Below are positions 35,473-45,916 of a stretch of 64,000 nt of DNA, in pieces. The DNA is from Candidatus Aristotella avistercoris (GTDB lineage Bacteria > Bacillota > Clostridia > Oscillospirales > Ruminococcaceae). The number at the start of each line of letters is the position of its first letter. Within the stretch, counting starts at the first letter, position 1. The stretch lies in contig CAJFOV010000052.1 in NCBI GenBank assembly GCA_904397835.1, forward strand, positions 1 to 64,000, written 5' to 3'. The notes beneath the pieces were generated by a model. It did not search any database. It had not been told where the DNA came from and saw only the letters and a list, made by a program, of their open reading frames with translations. Made by a program: the position numbers and the translations under genes.

Positions 35473-35826
35473 GTGTATATTTTCATCTGCCATGCTATTC
35501 ATGGGGACATCTATTGGGCAAGTGGATCATGGCCGGGAGAAATGGGCCGGGAAGATGATCCCCTTGCCCACAGAGAGGTGTCCGCTGCCTTTTCTGAGGC
35601 AGTGTTGGATTCCCAGGGCCTGACCGGCAGGGCCAGAATCACCCAAAACAGGATGGATGCCAAGGCCATCGAGGAAACTATGGTAGGCTTGGAAAAGGTA
35701 CCCGAGGAGCTTTTCAATCCTGAAACAGGCGGCAGCATACCCCCAATCCTGCCTCTGGTGATCATGGCCGGTGCAGGCGCTGTGATGCTGTATCTCCATA
35801 AAAGAGAAAAGGTTTCATTCGTTTGC
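35473..35826 (+). pseudogene. Likely remnant of a sortase-anchored surface protein
   Basis: The frame contains FNPETGG, then a hydrophobic stretch PPILPLVIMAGAGAVMLYL and a basic tail HKREK. This is the three-part C-terminal layout of wall-sorting signals (NPxTG variant of LPxTG). What precedes it is only about 90 residues with no signal peptide and no start with a ribosome binding site, and no stop follows the basic tail before the hairpin at 35827, so the gene looks truncated and decayed. An intact small protein is less likely. Confidence 0.35.
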
Positions 35827-35870
35827 AACATGGGGCCAACGGAATTTCCGTTGGCCCCATGTTGCTGTTT
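35827..35870 (+). terminator. Hairpin terminator after the surface-protein remnant
   Basis: A perfect 16-bp stem, 35827-35842 with 35848-35863, followed by GCTGTTTT. Confidence 0.7.
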
Positions 35871-35914
35871 TGCCAATGCTGTTGGAAGAACAATTTCAGA
35901 ACGGGCGAAGAGAA

Positions 35915-36280
35915 TCAATTTTGCCCGGAACGCCCTTTGGACCGGTGGATGATGGCGCCAATGACATTCCCCAACAGTGCAAGAAGCAGGTACGCCAGGA
36001 GATAGATTAGCGCCGAATCGTTGTAATACCACAGGGCAGGTACCACAAAGGGCAGGGACACCGTGAGAGAAACCCAAAGGCGGAGCCCATATTTTACACC
36101 GTTGAACAGGGAAAAGGCAAAAGAATACACGGGGTTGAGGATCATGAGATCCGTTAAGAAGATGTAGAGTGAGGAGTCCTCCACCACCATGTTGTAGCAG
36201 GGGACCAAGTTGTAGACGGCAAGGGAGATCAGGCTGTAGATCAGCGCCTGCCCTAGGGCGTGCTTTTGCGATTCCATCAT
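35915..36280 (-). CDS. Small membrane protein of unknown function
   Basis: 121 residues with about four hydrophobic helices (around 12-28, 37-60, 67-90 and 92-110) and a basic C-terminus HRSKGRSGQ. The start ATG at 36280 is preceded on the minus strand by GGAAGGAGG. No family was recognised. Located 75 nt downstream of the DUF885 lipoprotein gene on the same strand, so possibly co-transcribed. Confidence 0.7.
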   Translation of the reverse strand: MMESQKHALGQALIYSLISLAVYNLVPCYNMVVEDSSLYIFLTDLMILNPVYSFAFSLFNGVKYGLRLWVSLTVSLPFVVPALWYYNDSALIYLLAYLLLALLGNVIGAIIHRSKGRSGQN

Positions 36281-36355
36281 TTTCTCCTCCTTCCATCAGG
36301 GGGGACAGACTGTTTTGAGGGGCTCCGCCTCTGAAAGAGGGAAAGCCCCATTTTG

Positions 36356-38119
36356 TTAGGCTGCGGACTGAATATATTCCTCCACGGCGTTTGCCACCAC
36401 CTGGAAGGGGGCGGAGCCGGTGGAGAGAATGGCCTCATGGAAGGCCATCAGGTCAAACTTGTTGCCCAGCTCTGCCAGAGCATGGTCATACAGCTCCTCA
36501 AACTCCAGGTAGCCCACATAGTAGGAGAGAAAGGCTGTGGGGTTGCTCTGAATCTGGGCATAGATATCTGGCATGGCCTCCACATTGAGCCCGTTCTCCT
36601 GGGCAAAGTCCTCCAGGTCCTGCAGATCCCACCCGTGGTAGTGGATGCCGATGTCAATGAGTGCCACTGCACAGTTGCTGAACAGGGTGTTGGCCCGTTG
36701 CAGCAGCACCGCATTGGAGTCCAAATCCAGGTAGTCCAGCACCTTCATCTCCACATAGGTGGCATAGCCCTCACTGTATCCCAAAAAGCTGGGGATGGTC
36801 TTGCGCCAGGCGTTGGGCAGGTGCTCATTCTGATAGACCGTCATATACAGATGGCCGGGAATCCCCTCATGGGCCACGGTGGTAAAGGTCTCCAGGGCCT
36901 GCATGTCAGCCTGACCGCTGGTGGTGTTGACAAAGATGGACATGGGTGTGGTCCCGTCAATGGCCGGAATGTTGAAGTAGGCGGCAATACCGCTGTTGGC
37001 CAGCTCCTCATCCAGGGGATTTAAGGTGTACTCCACATCCCCGATGGCGGGGAAATCCTCCCCAATGGCCTGGGTGAGGAAGTCCATCATGGCCTGGTAG
37101 TCGGTGAAGGAGGTTGCATAATCCCCGTTGAGAAAGGCCTCATAGGTGTCGGAATCCAGCATGTAGACGCTCACCATGGAGTTGAGGGAGCGCTCCATCC
37201 CGTCATAGAGCATCTCCTCCACCTCCTCAATGCTGTGAGAGGAGCCGGTGGCGTCCTGGAAGAGGTATTCGTAGTACTCCTTGCCATGCTCCAGGTTGGC
37301 CAGACCTTGGGTGTTGTTTTTGGCAGGATCCAGCCCCTCCATGGTGTCAATGATGTCCTGGTACGCTGGCAGGAAGGAGGTGACAAAGGCCTCCCGCAGC
37401 TGATCCTTGTACCCCTGGGCCACGGAGCTCTCCAGATTCAGCGCGTCGATGTGTTCGAACATAGAGGTGAGGATGGGGCTGTTCTCCCCACTCTGGGTGT
37501 ACTGCTCACACTGGGAGATCACCTCGTCCGTATCCACCATCAGGGTGCCATGCTCCTCCTGGGCCTTGACATAGTCCAGCAGGCTCTGGACATAGGGGCG
37601 CACGTCCTGCATCAGAAGGATCACATCCTTGACATCCTGCTCGTCCCGCAGGGTCAGATCTGAAAAGAGGGTGGGCAGGCTGGTATGGATGCCCGTCATG
37701 GAATCAAAGTAGGAGGCGTAGTAGTCAAACTGCTCCTGATTTCCGGTTTTGGCAAGGTCCAGCATGGCCTTGTAGATGTCGTAGGTCACCTGCTGCTCTG
37801 GGGTCAGGCTGTCCCGGTCGAATTTGGAAAACTCCTTCTCCAGGGCCTCCAGGTTGTCCCGGGTCTCCTGGAAGGACTCCGGGGAGAAGCGGCTGCCAAG
37901 GCTCACAGCAATTTGGCTCTCATCCACCCCATAGTCTTCGGGGTTTTCCAAGTAGATGTGGTTGGTGAGATAGTCGCTCTCCATGGTGGTCACAAAGTCA
38001 TTTTCGATAAAGGCGTCAAAGGCCTGCTGTTGGTCCTCTGGCGACATGCTGCAGGAGGACAGCAGCAAAATCAGTGCCAGAAAAATGGACAGGACGGGTA
38101 GCTTCTGTCGGATCTTCAT
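36356..38119 (-). CDS. DUF885-family lipoprotein (putative metallopeptidase)
   Basis: 587 residues. A lipoprotein signal peptide ends at LLSSC (Cys23). The mature protein is a DUF885 domain with VAHEGIPGHLY around residue 416, a zinc-ligand-like HExxxxH motif, and a downstream glutamate in GYSEGYATYVE; this class is thought to be thermolysin-like carboxypeptidases, but a substrate is not known. Exported and anchored to the outer face of the membrane. Read leftward, divergent from addB. Confidence 0.88.
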   Translation of the reverse strand: MKIRQKLPVLSIFLALILLLSSCSMSPEDQQQAFDAFIENDFVTTMESDYLTNHIYLENPEDYGVDESQIAVSLGSRFSPESFQETRDNLEALEKEFSKFDRDSLTPEQQVTYDIYKAMLDLAKTGNQEQFDYYASYFDSMTGIHTSLPTLFSDLTLRDEQDVKDVILLMQDVRPYVQSLLDYVKAQEEHGTLMVDTDEVISQCEQYTQSGENSPILTSMFEHIDALNLESSVAQGYKDQLREAFVTSFLPAYQDIIDTMEGLDPAKNNTQGLANLEHGKEYYEYLFQDATGSSHSIEEVEEMLYDGMERSLNSMVSVYMLDSDTYEAFLNGDYATSFTDYQAMMDFLTQAIGEDFPAIGDVEYTLNPLDEELANSGIAAYFNIPAIDGTTPMSIFVNTTSGQADMQALETFTTVAHEGIPGHLYMTVYQNEHLPNAWRKTIPSFLGYSEGYATYVEMKVLDYLDLDSNAVLLQRANTLFSNCAVALIDIGIHYHGWDLQDLEDFAQENGLNVEAMPDIYAQIQSNPTAFLSYYVGYLEFEELYDHALAELGNKFDLMAFHEAILSTGSAPFQVVANAVEEYIQSAA

Positions 38120-38397
38120 AGTGTGCTCCTTTCAACAAGGGGACCCTTGTGGGCGTTTTTTTCTAGTATACCATATTTTTATAAAATCTGGAGCAAAATA
38201 TGAAAACTCCTGTGCCCTTTTCGCCCATTTGCGGCGGGGCCCACGCCCCTTTTTTGCCTCAGGCTTTTGTGTTAAAATGAACAGGAAAGCTCCTCCGGTA
38301 TCAGATGAAAAGGCACGTTTGCATGGTGAAATCCTCCCATACTGGGAAGAGTACCGCCGGGGGAGAGAACGGATCCAAAGAAAAGGGAGGGACCCTG

Positions 38398-41300
38398 ATG
38401 CTGCAATTGATCCTGGGGCCGGCTGGCTCCGGCAAGACCACCCTGCTGCGGGAACAGGTGGTCCAGGCCGTGGGCCAGGGCAAACAGGTCCTCTATCTTG
38501 TGCCGGAGCAGTTCTCCTTTGAAGGGGAGGCCCAGCTCCATGCCCTGCTCACGGGGGAGGAGTCCCTGCAGGTGGAGGTGCTGAGCTTTACCCGGCTCTG
38601 CAACCGGATCTTTCGATCCCTGGGCGGCCTGGCAGGGCGGTATGTGGACGACACCGCCCGCTGCATCCTTATGAGCGTTGCGGTCTCCGAGGCCCAGGAT
38701 CAGCTGGAATACTATGCCAGGCAGACGAAAAACACCTCCTTTGTTCGCTCATTGGTGGACACGGTCCACGAGCTCAAGACGGCCGGTGTCACTGCTGACG
38801 CCCTGCGCGCCGTCTCCCAGCAGGCCCAGGATGAAAACCTGCGCAGCAAGGGGCAAGAGATCGCCCTGCTGTATGACCTCTACCAGGCCCTCATCGACCA
38901 GAGCTACAGCGACAGCGATGACGACCTGGCCAAGGCCTGCCAAAAGGTGGAGGAGCAGGGTTTCTTTGGCCCGTATGAGGTCTACATCGACTCCTTCACC
39001 GCCTTTATGGCTGGGGAGTACCGGATGCTGCGGGCCATCCTGGCCCAGGCCCAAAAGGTGACCATCGCCCTGACAGCCGACCAGCTGTCGGATGAGGAGG
39101 GGGGCCTTGGGGTCTTCTCCGCACCCAAGGGGACTGCGCGGCGCTTTGTGCGCATGGCGCGGGAGCTGGGGGTTCCGGTGCTTCCCCCGGTGGTGCTCAC
39201 AGCGTGCCACCGCTTCCAGGCCCCGGAGCTGTGCCATCTGGAGGGGCAGCTCTTTCGCCGGGAGGTTCCCTATGAGGGCCCGGTGCAGGCCGTGCACCTG
39301 ACTCAGGCGGACAATGTCTATGAGGAGGTGGCCTATGTGGCTGCCCAGATCCACCGCATGGTGTCCCAGAAGGGACTGCGGTACCGGGAGATCGCTCTCA
39401 TTGGCCGGAAAACCGAGGGGTACACCGCCCCCCTGGCGGAGCTCTTCCCACAGTATGGCATCCCCTACTTTTTGGACCGGCGGGAGGATATCCTCTCCAC
39501 CCCCCTGGTCAACGGCCTGCTGGCGGCCCTGGAGGCGGTTCGCCTGGGGTTTGAGACGGAGCGGATCCTGCGCCTGTGTAAGAGTGGCCTGTTGGATTTG
39601 GAGGAACAGCAGGTGGCCGCTTTGGAGAACTACTGTTACATCTGGAGTGTCCAGGGAAAAAAGTGGACCGTTCCCTTCCGGGACAACCCCCAGGGCCTGG
39701 CCGAAACCATGACCGAGGAGGATCAGGCCCAGCTCCAGGCCTTGGAGCAGACCCGCAGACAGGTGGTGGAGCCCCTGGAGCGGCTGCGCGGGGCCCTGCA
39801 GGAGGGGACCGGCAGCGCCTTTGCCACAGCCCTGTATGAATATCTGGTTCAGGTGGACGCCCCCAAGGCTCTGACCCAGCTGGCCCACGGGGACAAGCAG
39901 ACCTTGGAGGACTTCTCCCAGGTGTGGGAATCTGTCATGGGGCTGTTGGACACCTTTGACGAGACGGTGGGCCCCAGGCATTTCCCCCTGGGACGCCTGG
40001 TGGAACTGCTGCGGCTGGGCCTGCTCTCCTTGGACCTGGGGCACATTCCCCAGACCCTGGACCAGGTGATGGTGGGAGATGCGGATCGCATCCGGCCCGA
40101 CAGCCCCAAGGTGGTGTTTGTCCTGGGGGCCAATGAGGGCCTCTTCCCCCTGGAGGAGGGGGTGGGCGGCATGTTCACCCGCGCCGACCGGGAGGAGATG
40201 GCCCAGCTGGGGCTGGAGCTATCCGGCGCAGGGGAGGGCCAGGCGGTGCTGGAGCGGTTCTATGTCTATTTTGCCCTGACCACCCCCTCCCAGCAGCTGT
40301 ATGTCAGCTTCCCCACGGCGGATCTGGCGGGGAATGCCCTGCAGCCCTCCTGCCTGGTGAGCTCCCTCAAGGAGATGTTCCCCGGCCTGCTCCAGCCGGC
40401 GAGCAGCCTGCCGGCCATGGATCGGATTGCAGGAGAGGAGGCGGCCTTTCAATACCTCTGCCACATCTACGGGCAGGATTCCCCTCTGCGGGCCAGCCTG
40501 ATGGCCCACTTTGCCGGTGGAGAAAAACAGGGCCCCTTAAAGCGGATGGAGGCCTTTTCCACCTTGGACCCCTTCACCCTTCAGGACCGGGGGACGGCCC
40601 GGCGCCTCTTTGGGGAGGAGATGCGTCTCTCCCCCTCCCGCTTGGAGACCTATTTTAAGTGCCCCTTTGCCTACTTTTGTGCCAGCGGCCTGGGGCTCAG
40701 GGCCCGCCGCCGGGTGGAGCTCTCCCCCTTGGAGACGGGCTCCGTCATTCACTATGTCCTGGAGATGCTGGTGAAGACCCTGGGGATCCAGGGCCTGCGG
40801 GACCTTTCCGCCCAGGAGCTGCAGGAGAGGATTGCCGCCCTGCTGGAGGACTATCTCAAGAGCCGGGTGGCGGATCAGGAGGAGCTGCCCAGCCAGTTCC
40901 GCTACCTCTACCAGCGGCTGGTGCGCACCCTGGAACAGCTGGTGGAGCAGCTGGTGCGGGAGTTCTCCCAGAGCCTCTTTGAACCGGTGGCCTTTGAGTT
41001 GCCCATCAACCGGGAGGACGGGGTGCCCCCCATCCGGCTGGAGCTCCCCACCGGCGGGAGCATCTATGTAGAGGGCATTGTGGACCGGGTGGATGTGATG
41101 GAAAAGGACCATATCAAATATGTGCGGGTGGTGGACTACAAGTCCGGCATAAAGACCTTCCGCCTGTCGGATGTCTACTATGGGCTGAACATGCAGATGC
41201 TGCTATATCTCTTCTCCCTCTGGCAGGATGGTCAGCGGCGGGGGACGGGGGAGGTTCTCCCCGCCGGTGTGCTGTATCTGCCAGCCCGGGCAGAGGCCAT

Positions 41301-41766
41301 CCCCTGTCCCAGGGACACCTCCCCCCAGGAGCTGGAGAAGCTGCGGGTCAGGGGATTCCACATGAGCGGCCTGCTCCTGGATGACCCGGATGTCCTGGAG
41401 GGGATGGAGCGGGATGTGGCCGGGGTATTTATCCCCGCCAAGCGCAAAAAGAACGGAGAGCTGGACCGGAACTCCTCCGTTGCCTCCCTGGCGGAGCTGG
41501 GCCGCCTCAAGGGGCATGTGGAGCGGCTCATCACCCAGATGGCCCAGGCCCTGCGCCGGGGGGAGATTGCCCCCATTCCTACCCAGGGGCTTGGGTATGA
41601 GCCCTGCACCTACTGTGAGTTCCGGGCCATCTGCCGCCGGGAGGATCAGGACCCGGTCAAGACCATTGCCCAGTGGGACCGCAAGATGTTGTTCCAAGAA
41701 CTTGCACGAGAGGAGGAAGAGAGCCATGGCCAGAAATTGGACCCCCCAGCAGAGATCGGCCATTGA
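38398..41766 (+). CDS. addB: ATP-dependent nuclease AddAB, AddB subunit
   Basis: 1122 residues. With AddA it resects double-strand breaks and loads RecA. GPAGSGKTT (Lys13) is the Walker A of the helicase-like domain; the C-terminal nuclease domain has VRVVDYKSG, and cysteines in YFKCPFAYFC and CTYCEFRAIC form the iron-sulfur staple. The start is ATG 38398 with GGGAGGGACC upstream; the longer frame from 38305 has none. Overlaps addA by 41 nt. Confidence 0.97.
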   Translation: MLQLILGPAGSGKTTLLREQVVQAVGQGKQVLYLVPEQFSFEGEAQLHALLTGEESLQVEVLSFTRLCNRIFRSLGGLAGRYVDDTARCILMSVAVSEAQDQLEYYARQTKNTSFVRSLVDTVHELKTAGVTADALRAVSQQAQDENLRSKGQEIALLYDLYQALIDQSYSDSDDDLAKACQKVEEQGFFGPYEVYIDSFTAFMAGEYRMLRAILAQAQKVTIALTADQLSDEEGGLGVFSAPKGTARRFVRMARELGVPVLPPVVLTACHRFQAPELCHLEGQLFRREVPYEGPVQAVHLTQADNVYEEVAYVAAQIHRMVSQKGLRYREIALIGRKTEGYTAPLAELFPQYGIPYFLDRREDILSTPLVNGLLAALEAVRLGFETERILRLCKSGLLDLEEQQVAALENYCYIWSVQGKKWTVPFRDNPQGLAETMTEEDQAQLQALEQTRRQVVEPLERLRGALQEGTGSAFATALYEYLVQVDAPKALTQLAHGDKQTLEDFSQVWESVMGLLDTFDETVGPRHFPLGRLVELLRLGLLSLDLGHIPQTLDQVMVGDADRIRPDSPKVVFVLGANEGLFPLEEGVGGMFTRADREEMAQLGLELSGAGEGQAVLERFYVYFALTTPSQQLYVSFPTADLAGNALQPSCLVSSLKEMFPGLLQPASSLPAMDRIAGEEAAFQYLCHIYGQDSPLRASLMAHFAGGEKQGPLKRMEAFSTLDPFTLQDRGTARRLFGEEMRLSPSRLETYFKCPFAYFCASGLGLRARRRVELSPLETGSVIHYVLEMLVKTLGIQGLRDLSAQELQERIAALLEDYLKSRVADQEELPSQFRYLYQRLVRTLEQLVEQLVREFSQSLFEPVAFELPINREDGVPPIRLELPTGGSIYVEGIVDRVDVMEKDHIKYVRVVDYKSGIKTFRLSDVYYGLNMQMLLYLFSLWQDGQRRGTGEVLPAGVLYLPARAEAIPCPRDTSPQELEKLRVRGFHMSGLLLDDPDVLEGMERDVAGVFIPAKRKKNGELDRNSSVASLAELGRLKGHVERLITQMAQALRRGEIAPIPTQGLGYEPCTYCEFRAICRREDQDPVKTIAQWDRKMLFQELAREEEESHGQKLDPPAEIGH

Positions 41767-44700
41767 GAGCCGCAGCGGAACCCTGCTGCTCTCTGCCGCG
41801 GCAGGCAGCGGAAAGACCGCCGTGCTGGTGGAGCGGGTGCTGGGGCTGATGCTGGATGCGGAACATCCGGTGGATGTGGACCGGTTGCTGGTCATGACCT
41901 TCTCCAACGCGGCGGCCAAGGAGATGAAGCAGCGCATCTCCCAGCGCCTGGGGGAAAAGCTGCGGCAGGACCCCCAGAACACCACCCTTCTGCGCCAGCA
42001 GCTGCTGCTCCCCCGGGCCCACATCAGCACCATCCACTCCTTCTGCCTGCAGCTGCTGCGGGACCACTTCCAGCGCCTGGACCTGGCTCCGGACTTCCGC
42101 CTGGCGGAGGAGAAGCAGATGACGGTTCTCCGCAAGCAGGCTGCCCAGGAGGTGCTGGAAGCAGCCTATGCCAGGGGGGAGGCAGGCTTTACCCAGCTGG
42201 TGGAGCTGGTCTCCAGCGGGCGCAACGACCGTCGGCTGCAGAACCTCCTGCTGGAGCTGTACGACTTTGTCCGCACCCATCCCTTCTATGAGGACTGGCT
42301 GGATGAGAAGCTGGCCCTCTATACCCGGGTTTCCTCTGTGGAGGAGAGCCCCTGGGGCGGCATCATCCTGGCCTATGCCCAGGACGCCCTGGGCTATGCC
42401 CTGGATCTGACAGGGGAGTCCCTGGCGCGCATCCAAGGGGACCCTGCCCTGGAGAAGGCCTACCAGTCCGCCTACCGGCAGGATGAGGCCCAGCTCAGGG
42501 CGTTGTATCAGGCGGTGGAGAGCCGGGAGTGGGACACCGTCTGCCAGCGTCTGTCCACCTTTGCTTTTGCGCGGCTGGGGCCCCTGCGGGGTTACGAGGA
42601 CGAGGGGGCCAAAAACCGCTTGACTGCCTGCCGGGAGGAGGTCAAGGAGGTGATCGCCCGTCTGAAGGAGAAGCTCTTCTGTGCCACCTCCCAGGAGTTT
42701 TTGGAGGACCTGCAGGACCTGCTGCCAAAGATCAGCGCCCTCTTTCAGCTGACCAAGGCGTTTGCCCACCGCCTGGATGAGATCAAAGGGGAGCAGAAGC
42801 TGGTGGACTTTGGGGATCTGGAGCAGCTGACCTTGCAGCTGCTGTTCACCCGGGATCACGGGGTCTACACCCCCACGGATCTGGCAAAGACCCTGTCTGA
42901 ATCCTTCCAGGAGATTTTGGTGGACGAGTATCAGGACACCAACCAGGCCCAGGATATGATCTTCACCGCTCTGTCCCGCCAGGAGAAAAACCTGTTCTTT
43001 GTGGGAGATGTGAAACAGAGCATCTACCGCTTCCGCCAGGCCATGCCAGAGATTTTTCTGGCCAAAAAGCGGGACTATCCCCTCTGGGATGGGGTGCGCT
43101 GCCCCTCCCGATTGTCCCTGGGGCACAACTTCCGTTCCCGCAGCCAGGTGACGGGGACGGTCAACTTCCTCTTCACCCTCCTCATGAGCCCGGCGCTGGG
43201 GGAGATTGACTACAACCGGGAGGAGGAACTGGTGCCGGCGGCCCCCTATCTCCCCTACCAAGAGGCCGCGGCGGAGCTGCACCTGCTGGTTGAGAACAAG
43301 GAACTGGACAAGATCCAGCAGGAGGCGGACTTTGTGGCCAAGACCGTCCGGGAGCTACTGGACCGCCCCTACCTGGTCCAGGAGGGGGAGGTCCTGCGGC
43401 CCATCCAGCCCCGGGATATTGGGATCCTTTTGCGCTCCCCCAGGGGCAAGAGCGACCTCTATGCCCAGGCCCTGGCCAAGGTGGGGGTCACCGCCTGGGC
43501 CCAGGGGCAGGGGGGATTTCTCTCCAGCCGAGAGGTGTCCGCCGTGGTCTGTGCCCTCAAGGCCTTGGACAACCCCCTGGACGACATTGCCCTGGCGGGG
43601 GCCATGGTGTCCCCTTTGTTTGGTTTTACCGCCGACGACCTGGCCCGCCTGCGGCTGGTCAAGCGCCGCGCCCCTCTCTATGTCTGCCTGTTGGAGCTGG
43701 CCCAGCGGGAGGAGGCCATGGCCCAATTTTTGGAACAACTCCAGGAGCTGCGCCGCTTCGCCTGTGCCCACCCCACCGATGAGCTGCTGCGGGAACTTTA
43801 CCGGCGCACCGGATGCCTTGCCATGGCGGCCCGGGAGAGCAGCGGCCTGCGCCAGGCAAACCTGCGTCTGCTGTGTCAGTATGCCGCCCAATATGACCAG
43901 GCAGGCTACCAGGGCCTGTCCGGCTTTGTGGGCTTCCTGCGCCGTCTGCAGGAGCAGGGGGACGATCTGGAACCGGCCCTGACCATCAGCGAGTCGGCAA
44001 ACGTGGTGCGGATCATGAGCATCCACAAGTCCAAGGGGCTGGAGATGCCAGTGGTGTTTTTGTGCGACATGGCAAAGCCCTTCAACCGGGAGGACCTCCG
44101 CAAGAGCGCCCTGCTCCACTGGGATCTGGGGTTTGCCTGCGCCCGGCGGGATCTACGTACCCTGCAGCAGTTCTCCACGGTCCCCCTGGAGGCGGTGCGG
44201 CTGGATCTGGAGCGGGGGATGCTCTCGGAGGAGCTGCGGGTGCTCTATGTGGCCCTGACCCGGGCCCGGGAGAAGCTGATCCTCACAGGCCTGGTGCCGG
44301 ATGTGGAGAAGAAGGTGGCCGCCCTTGCCGCCCCGCTGGAGGGGGGCAAGCTCTCCCCCTATGTGGTGCGCAGGGGTGGCAGCTATTTGGACTGGGTGCT
44401 GTCGGCCGCCCTGCACCACCCCAGTGGACAGGCGCTGTGCCGCCAGCTGGGGATGGAGCCGTTGGAGGCGGTGGAACCCCAGGCCCCCCTGGACATTCTG
44501 CTGCATCCGGCAGCGGAGGGGGAGGAAGAGGCAGTGGCGGAACAGACCTTCACCGCCCAGCCGGATCCGGACCTGCTCCGGGAGATTGAGACCCGCCTGA
44601 CCTGGCGGTACCCCTATGAGGATGCCACGGTGATTCCCACCAAGTACGGGGTCTCCCAGCTGGTGCATCCCCAGCAGGAGGGGGAGGCCTTTGCCGCCCG

Positions 44701-45232
44701 GCCGGCCTTTCTGCGCCGGCGGCAGCTCACTGGGGCGGAACGGGGGACGGCCCACCACCAGTTTTTCCAATTTGCGGACCACCACCGGGCCGCCCGGGAC
44801 CCCCAGGCGGAGCTGGACCGGCTGGTGCGGGAGGGGTACCTGACCCCAGAGCAGGGGCAGGCCATTGTTCTGCCCAAGATCCAGGCCTACTTTGACTCAG
44901 ACCTGGCCCGGCGCATCGCAAAAAGTCCGCGGGTGCTGCGGGAGGTGCGCTTTGTGGCCCAGTTGGGCCGGGAGGAGGTGGGCGCCTACCTGCCCGGCCT
45001 GGGGGAGAACAAAGTCAATGTGCAGGGTGTGGCCGACTGTGTCTTTCAGGAGGGGGATCACCTGGTGCTGGTGGACTACAAGACCGACCAGGTCTCCCAC
45101 CCCCAGGAGCTGGCGGACCGGTATCGGGATCAGCTGGCCCTCTATCGGCTCATTCTCACCCGCAACCTGGGCCGTCCAGTGACGGAGTGTATCCTCTACT
45201 CCCTGCATCTGGGCCAGGAGATCCCCCTTTAA
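41726..45232 (+). CDS. addA: ATP-dependent helicase/nuclease AddAB, AddA subunit
   Basis: 1168 residues. UvrD-like helicase: SAAAGSGKTAVL (Walker A, Lys30), EILVDEYQDTN (Walker B), VGDVKQSIYRFRQA, MSIHKSKGLEMPVVF and ALTRAREKL, followed by a RecB-type nuclease domain with VDYKTDQV. The start at 41726 has GAGGAGG upstream within addB. Confidence 0.97.
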   Translation: MARNWTPQQRSAIESRSGTLLLSAAAGSGKTAVLVERVLGLMLDAEHPVDVDRLLVMTFSNAAAKEMKQRISQRLGEKLRQDPQNTTLLRQQLLLPRAHISTIHSFCLQLLRDHFQRLDLAPDFRLAEEKQMTVLRKQAAQEVLEAAYARGEAGFTQLVELVSSGRNDRRLQNLLLELYDFVRTHPFYEDWLDEKLALYTRVSSVEESPWGGIILAYAQDALGYALDLTGESLARIQGDPALEKAYQSAYRQDEAQLRALYQAVESREWDTVCQRLSTFAFARLGPLRGYEDEGAKNRLTACREEVKEVIARLKEKLFCATSQEFLEDLQDLLPKISALFQLTKAFAHRLDEIKGEQKLVDFGDLEQLTLQLLFTRDHGVYTPTDLAKTLSESFQEILVDEYQDTNQAQDMIFTALSRQEKNLFFVGDVKQSIYRFRQAMPEIFLAKKRDYPLWDGVRCPSRLSLGHNFRSRSQVTGTVNFLFTLLMSPALGEIDYNREEELVPAAPYLPYQEAAAELHLLVENKELDKIQQEADFVAKTVRELLDRPYLVQEGEVLRPIQPRDIGILLRSPRGKSDLYAQALAKVGVTAWAQGQGGFLSSREVSAVVCALKALDNPLDDIALAGAMVSPLFGFTADDLARLRLVKRRAPLYVCLLELAQREEAMAQFLEQLQELRRFACAHPTDELLRELYRRTGCLAMAARESSGLRQANLRLLCQYAAQYDQAGYQGLSGFVGFLRRLQEQGDDLEPALTISESANVVRIMSIHKSKGLEMPVVFLCDMAKPFNREDLRKSALLHWDLGFACARRDLRTLQQFSTVPLEAVRLDLERGMLSEELRVLYVALTRAREKLILTGLVPDVEKKVAALAAPLEGGKLSPYVVRRGGSYLDWVLSAALHHPSGQALCRQLGMEPLEAVEPQAPLDILLHPAAEGEEEAVAEQTFTAQPDPDLLREIETRLTWRYPYEDATVIPTKYGVSQLVHPQQEGEAFAARPAFLRRRQLTGAERGTAHHQFFQFADHHRAARDPQAELDRLVREGYLTPEQGQAIVLPKIQAYFDSDLARRIAKSPRVLREVRFVAQLGREEVGAYLPGLGENKVNVQGVADCVFQEGDHLVLVDYKTDQVSHPQELADRYRDQLALYRLILTRNLGRPVTECILYSLHLGQEIPL

Positions 45233-45265
45233 CAGGGGATCCGCCCAGTTTTTCCAAAGAATTTG

Positions 45266-45294
45266 TTGCCATGGCGTGCAGGTTTTGGTAGAAT
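45266..45294 (+). promoter_or_regulatory. Promoter of the small lipoprotein gene
   Basis: TTGCCA (45266-45271), 17 bp, TAGAAT (45289-45294), in the gap after addA. Confidence 0.7.
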
Positions 45295-45337
45295 GAAAAA
45301 AAGACACCCACCCATTTTGCTGTGCGGAGGTGATCCC

Positions 45338-45841
45338 ATGAGACGTCTGATGATCGGAGTTCTGCTGCTGACACTGCTGCTGGCATGTACCGGCTGCTCT
45401 GAGACCATGCGCACCACCCAGGACCTTGTGGACAAGGCCCGGGAGGAGATCCCCATTGCCGATGCCCAGACCACCGACCTGGCCTATGGAGGGGTTCAGA
45501 CCATGGGGGAGAGGTCCCTCCACTGGTTTATCTCCGGCAATGCCTATCAGGCCCACTACTACCTACCCATGGAGTGTGAATCCCCACAGGAGGGCACCTA
45601 CCGCTTTGTGCGGACCTATAAGCCGGTGACCTGCGCCAAGGACATCGCCCTGGCCCGGTGGAACGAGGGATACAGCTTTCTGGTCAACAACCCGGACTGC
45701 GCCGCACTCCGCCTGACGGGGCAGGATGGAGAGATGACAGAGATCTCCCTGCAGGGGCAGGAGCTCCCATTCCTCTATTTTTATGAGGGGACGCCGGCCC
45801 AGTATCTCTTTTTGGACGGCCAGGGCCAGGAACTGCCCTGA
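45338..45841 (+). CDS. Lipoprotein of unknown function
   Basis: 167 residues. MRRLMIGVLLLTLLLACTGC is a lipoprotein signal peptide; Cys17 or Cys20 is the lipidated residue. The mature part contains GGVQTMGERSLHWFISGN, which could be a small beta-rich domain; no family was recognised. GGAGGTGATCCC lies before the ATG. It has its own promoter and stands between addA and the rplU operon. Confidence 0.75.
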   Translation: MRRLMIGVLLLTLLLACTGCSETMRTTQDLVDKAREEIPIADAQTTDLAYGGVQTMGERSLHWFISGNAYQAHYYLPMECESPQEGTYRFVRTYKPVTCAKDIALARWNEGYSFLVNNPDCAALRLTGQDGEMTEISLQGQELPFLYFYEGTPAQYLFLDGQGQELP

Positions 45842-45916
45842 TCCCCTGGACAGCAGAGGAATGAGCGGCAGAAGGATGTGGGCATAAAAGAGGCGGTTCT
45901 TTCCCGCCGGATGGTG

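Noticed and set aside
35511..36296. 261-codon minus-strand frame overlapping the small membrane protein
   Set aside because: Different frame from the membrane protein, which has a better ribosome binding site and membrane-helix pattern; runs through the hairpin at 35827-35863.
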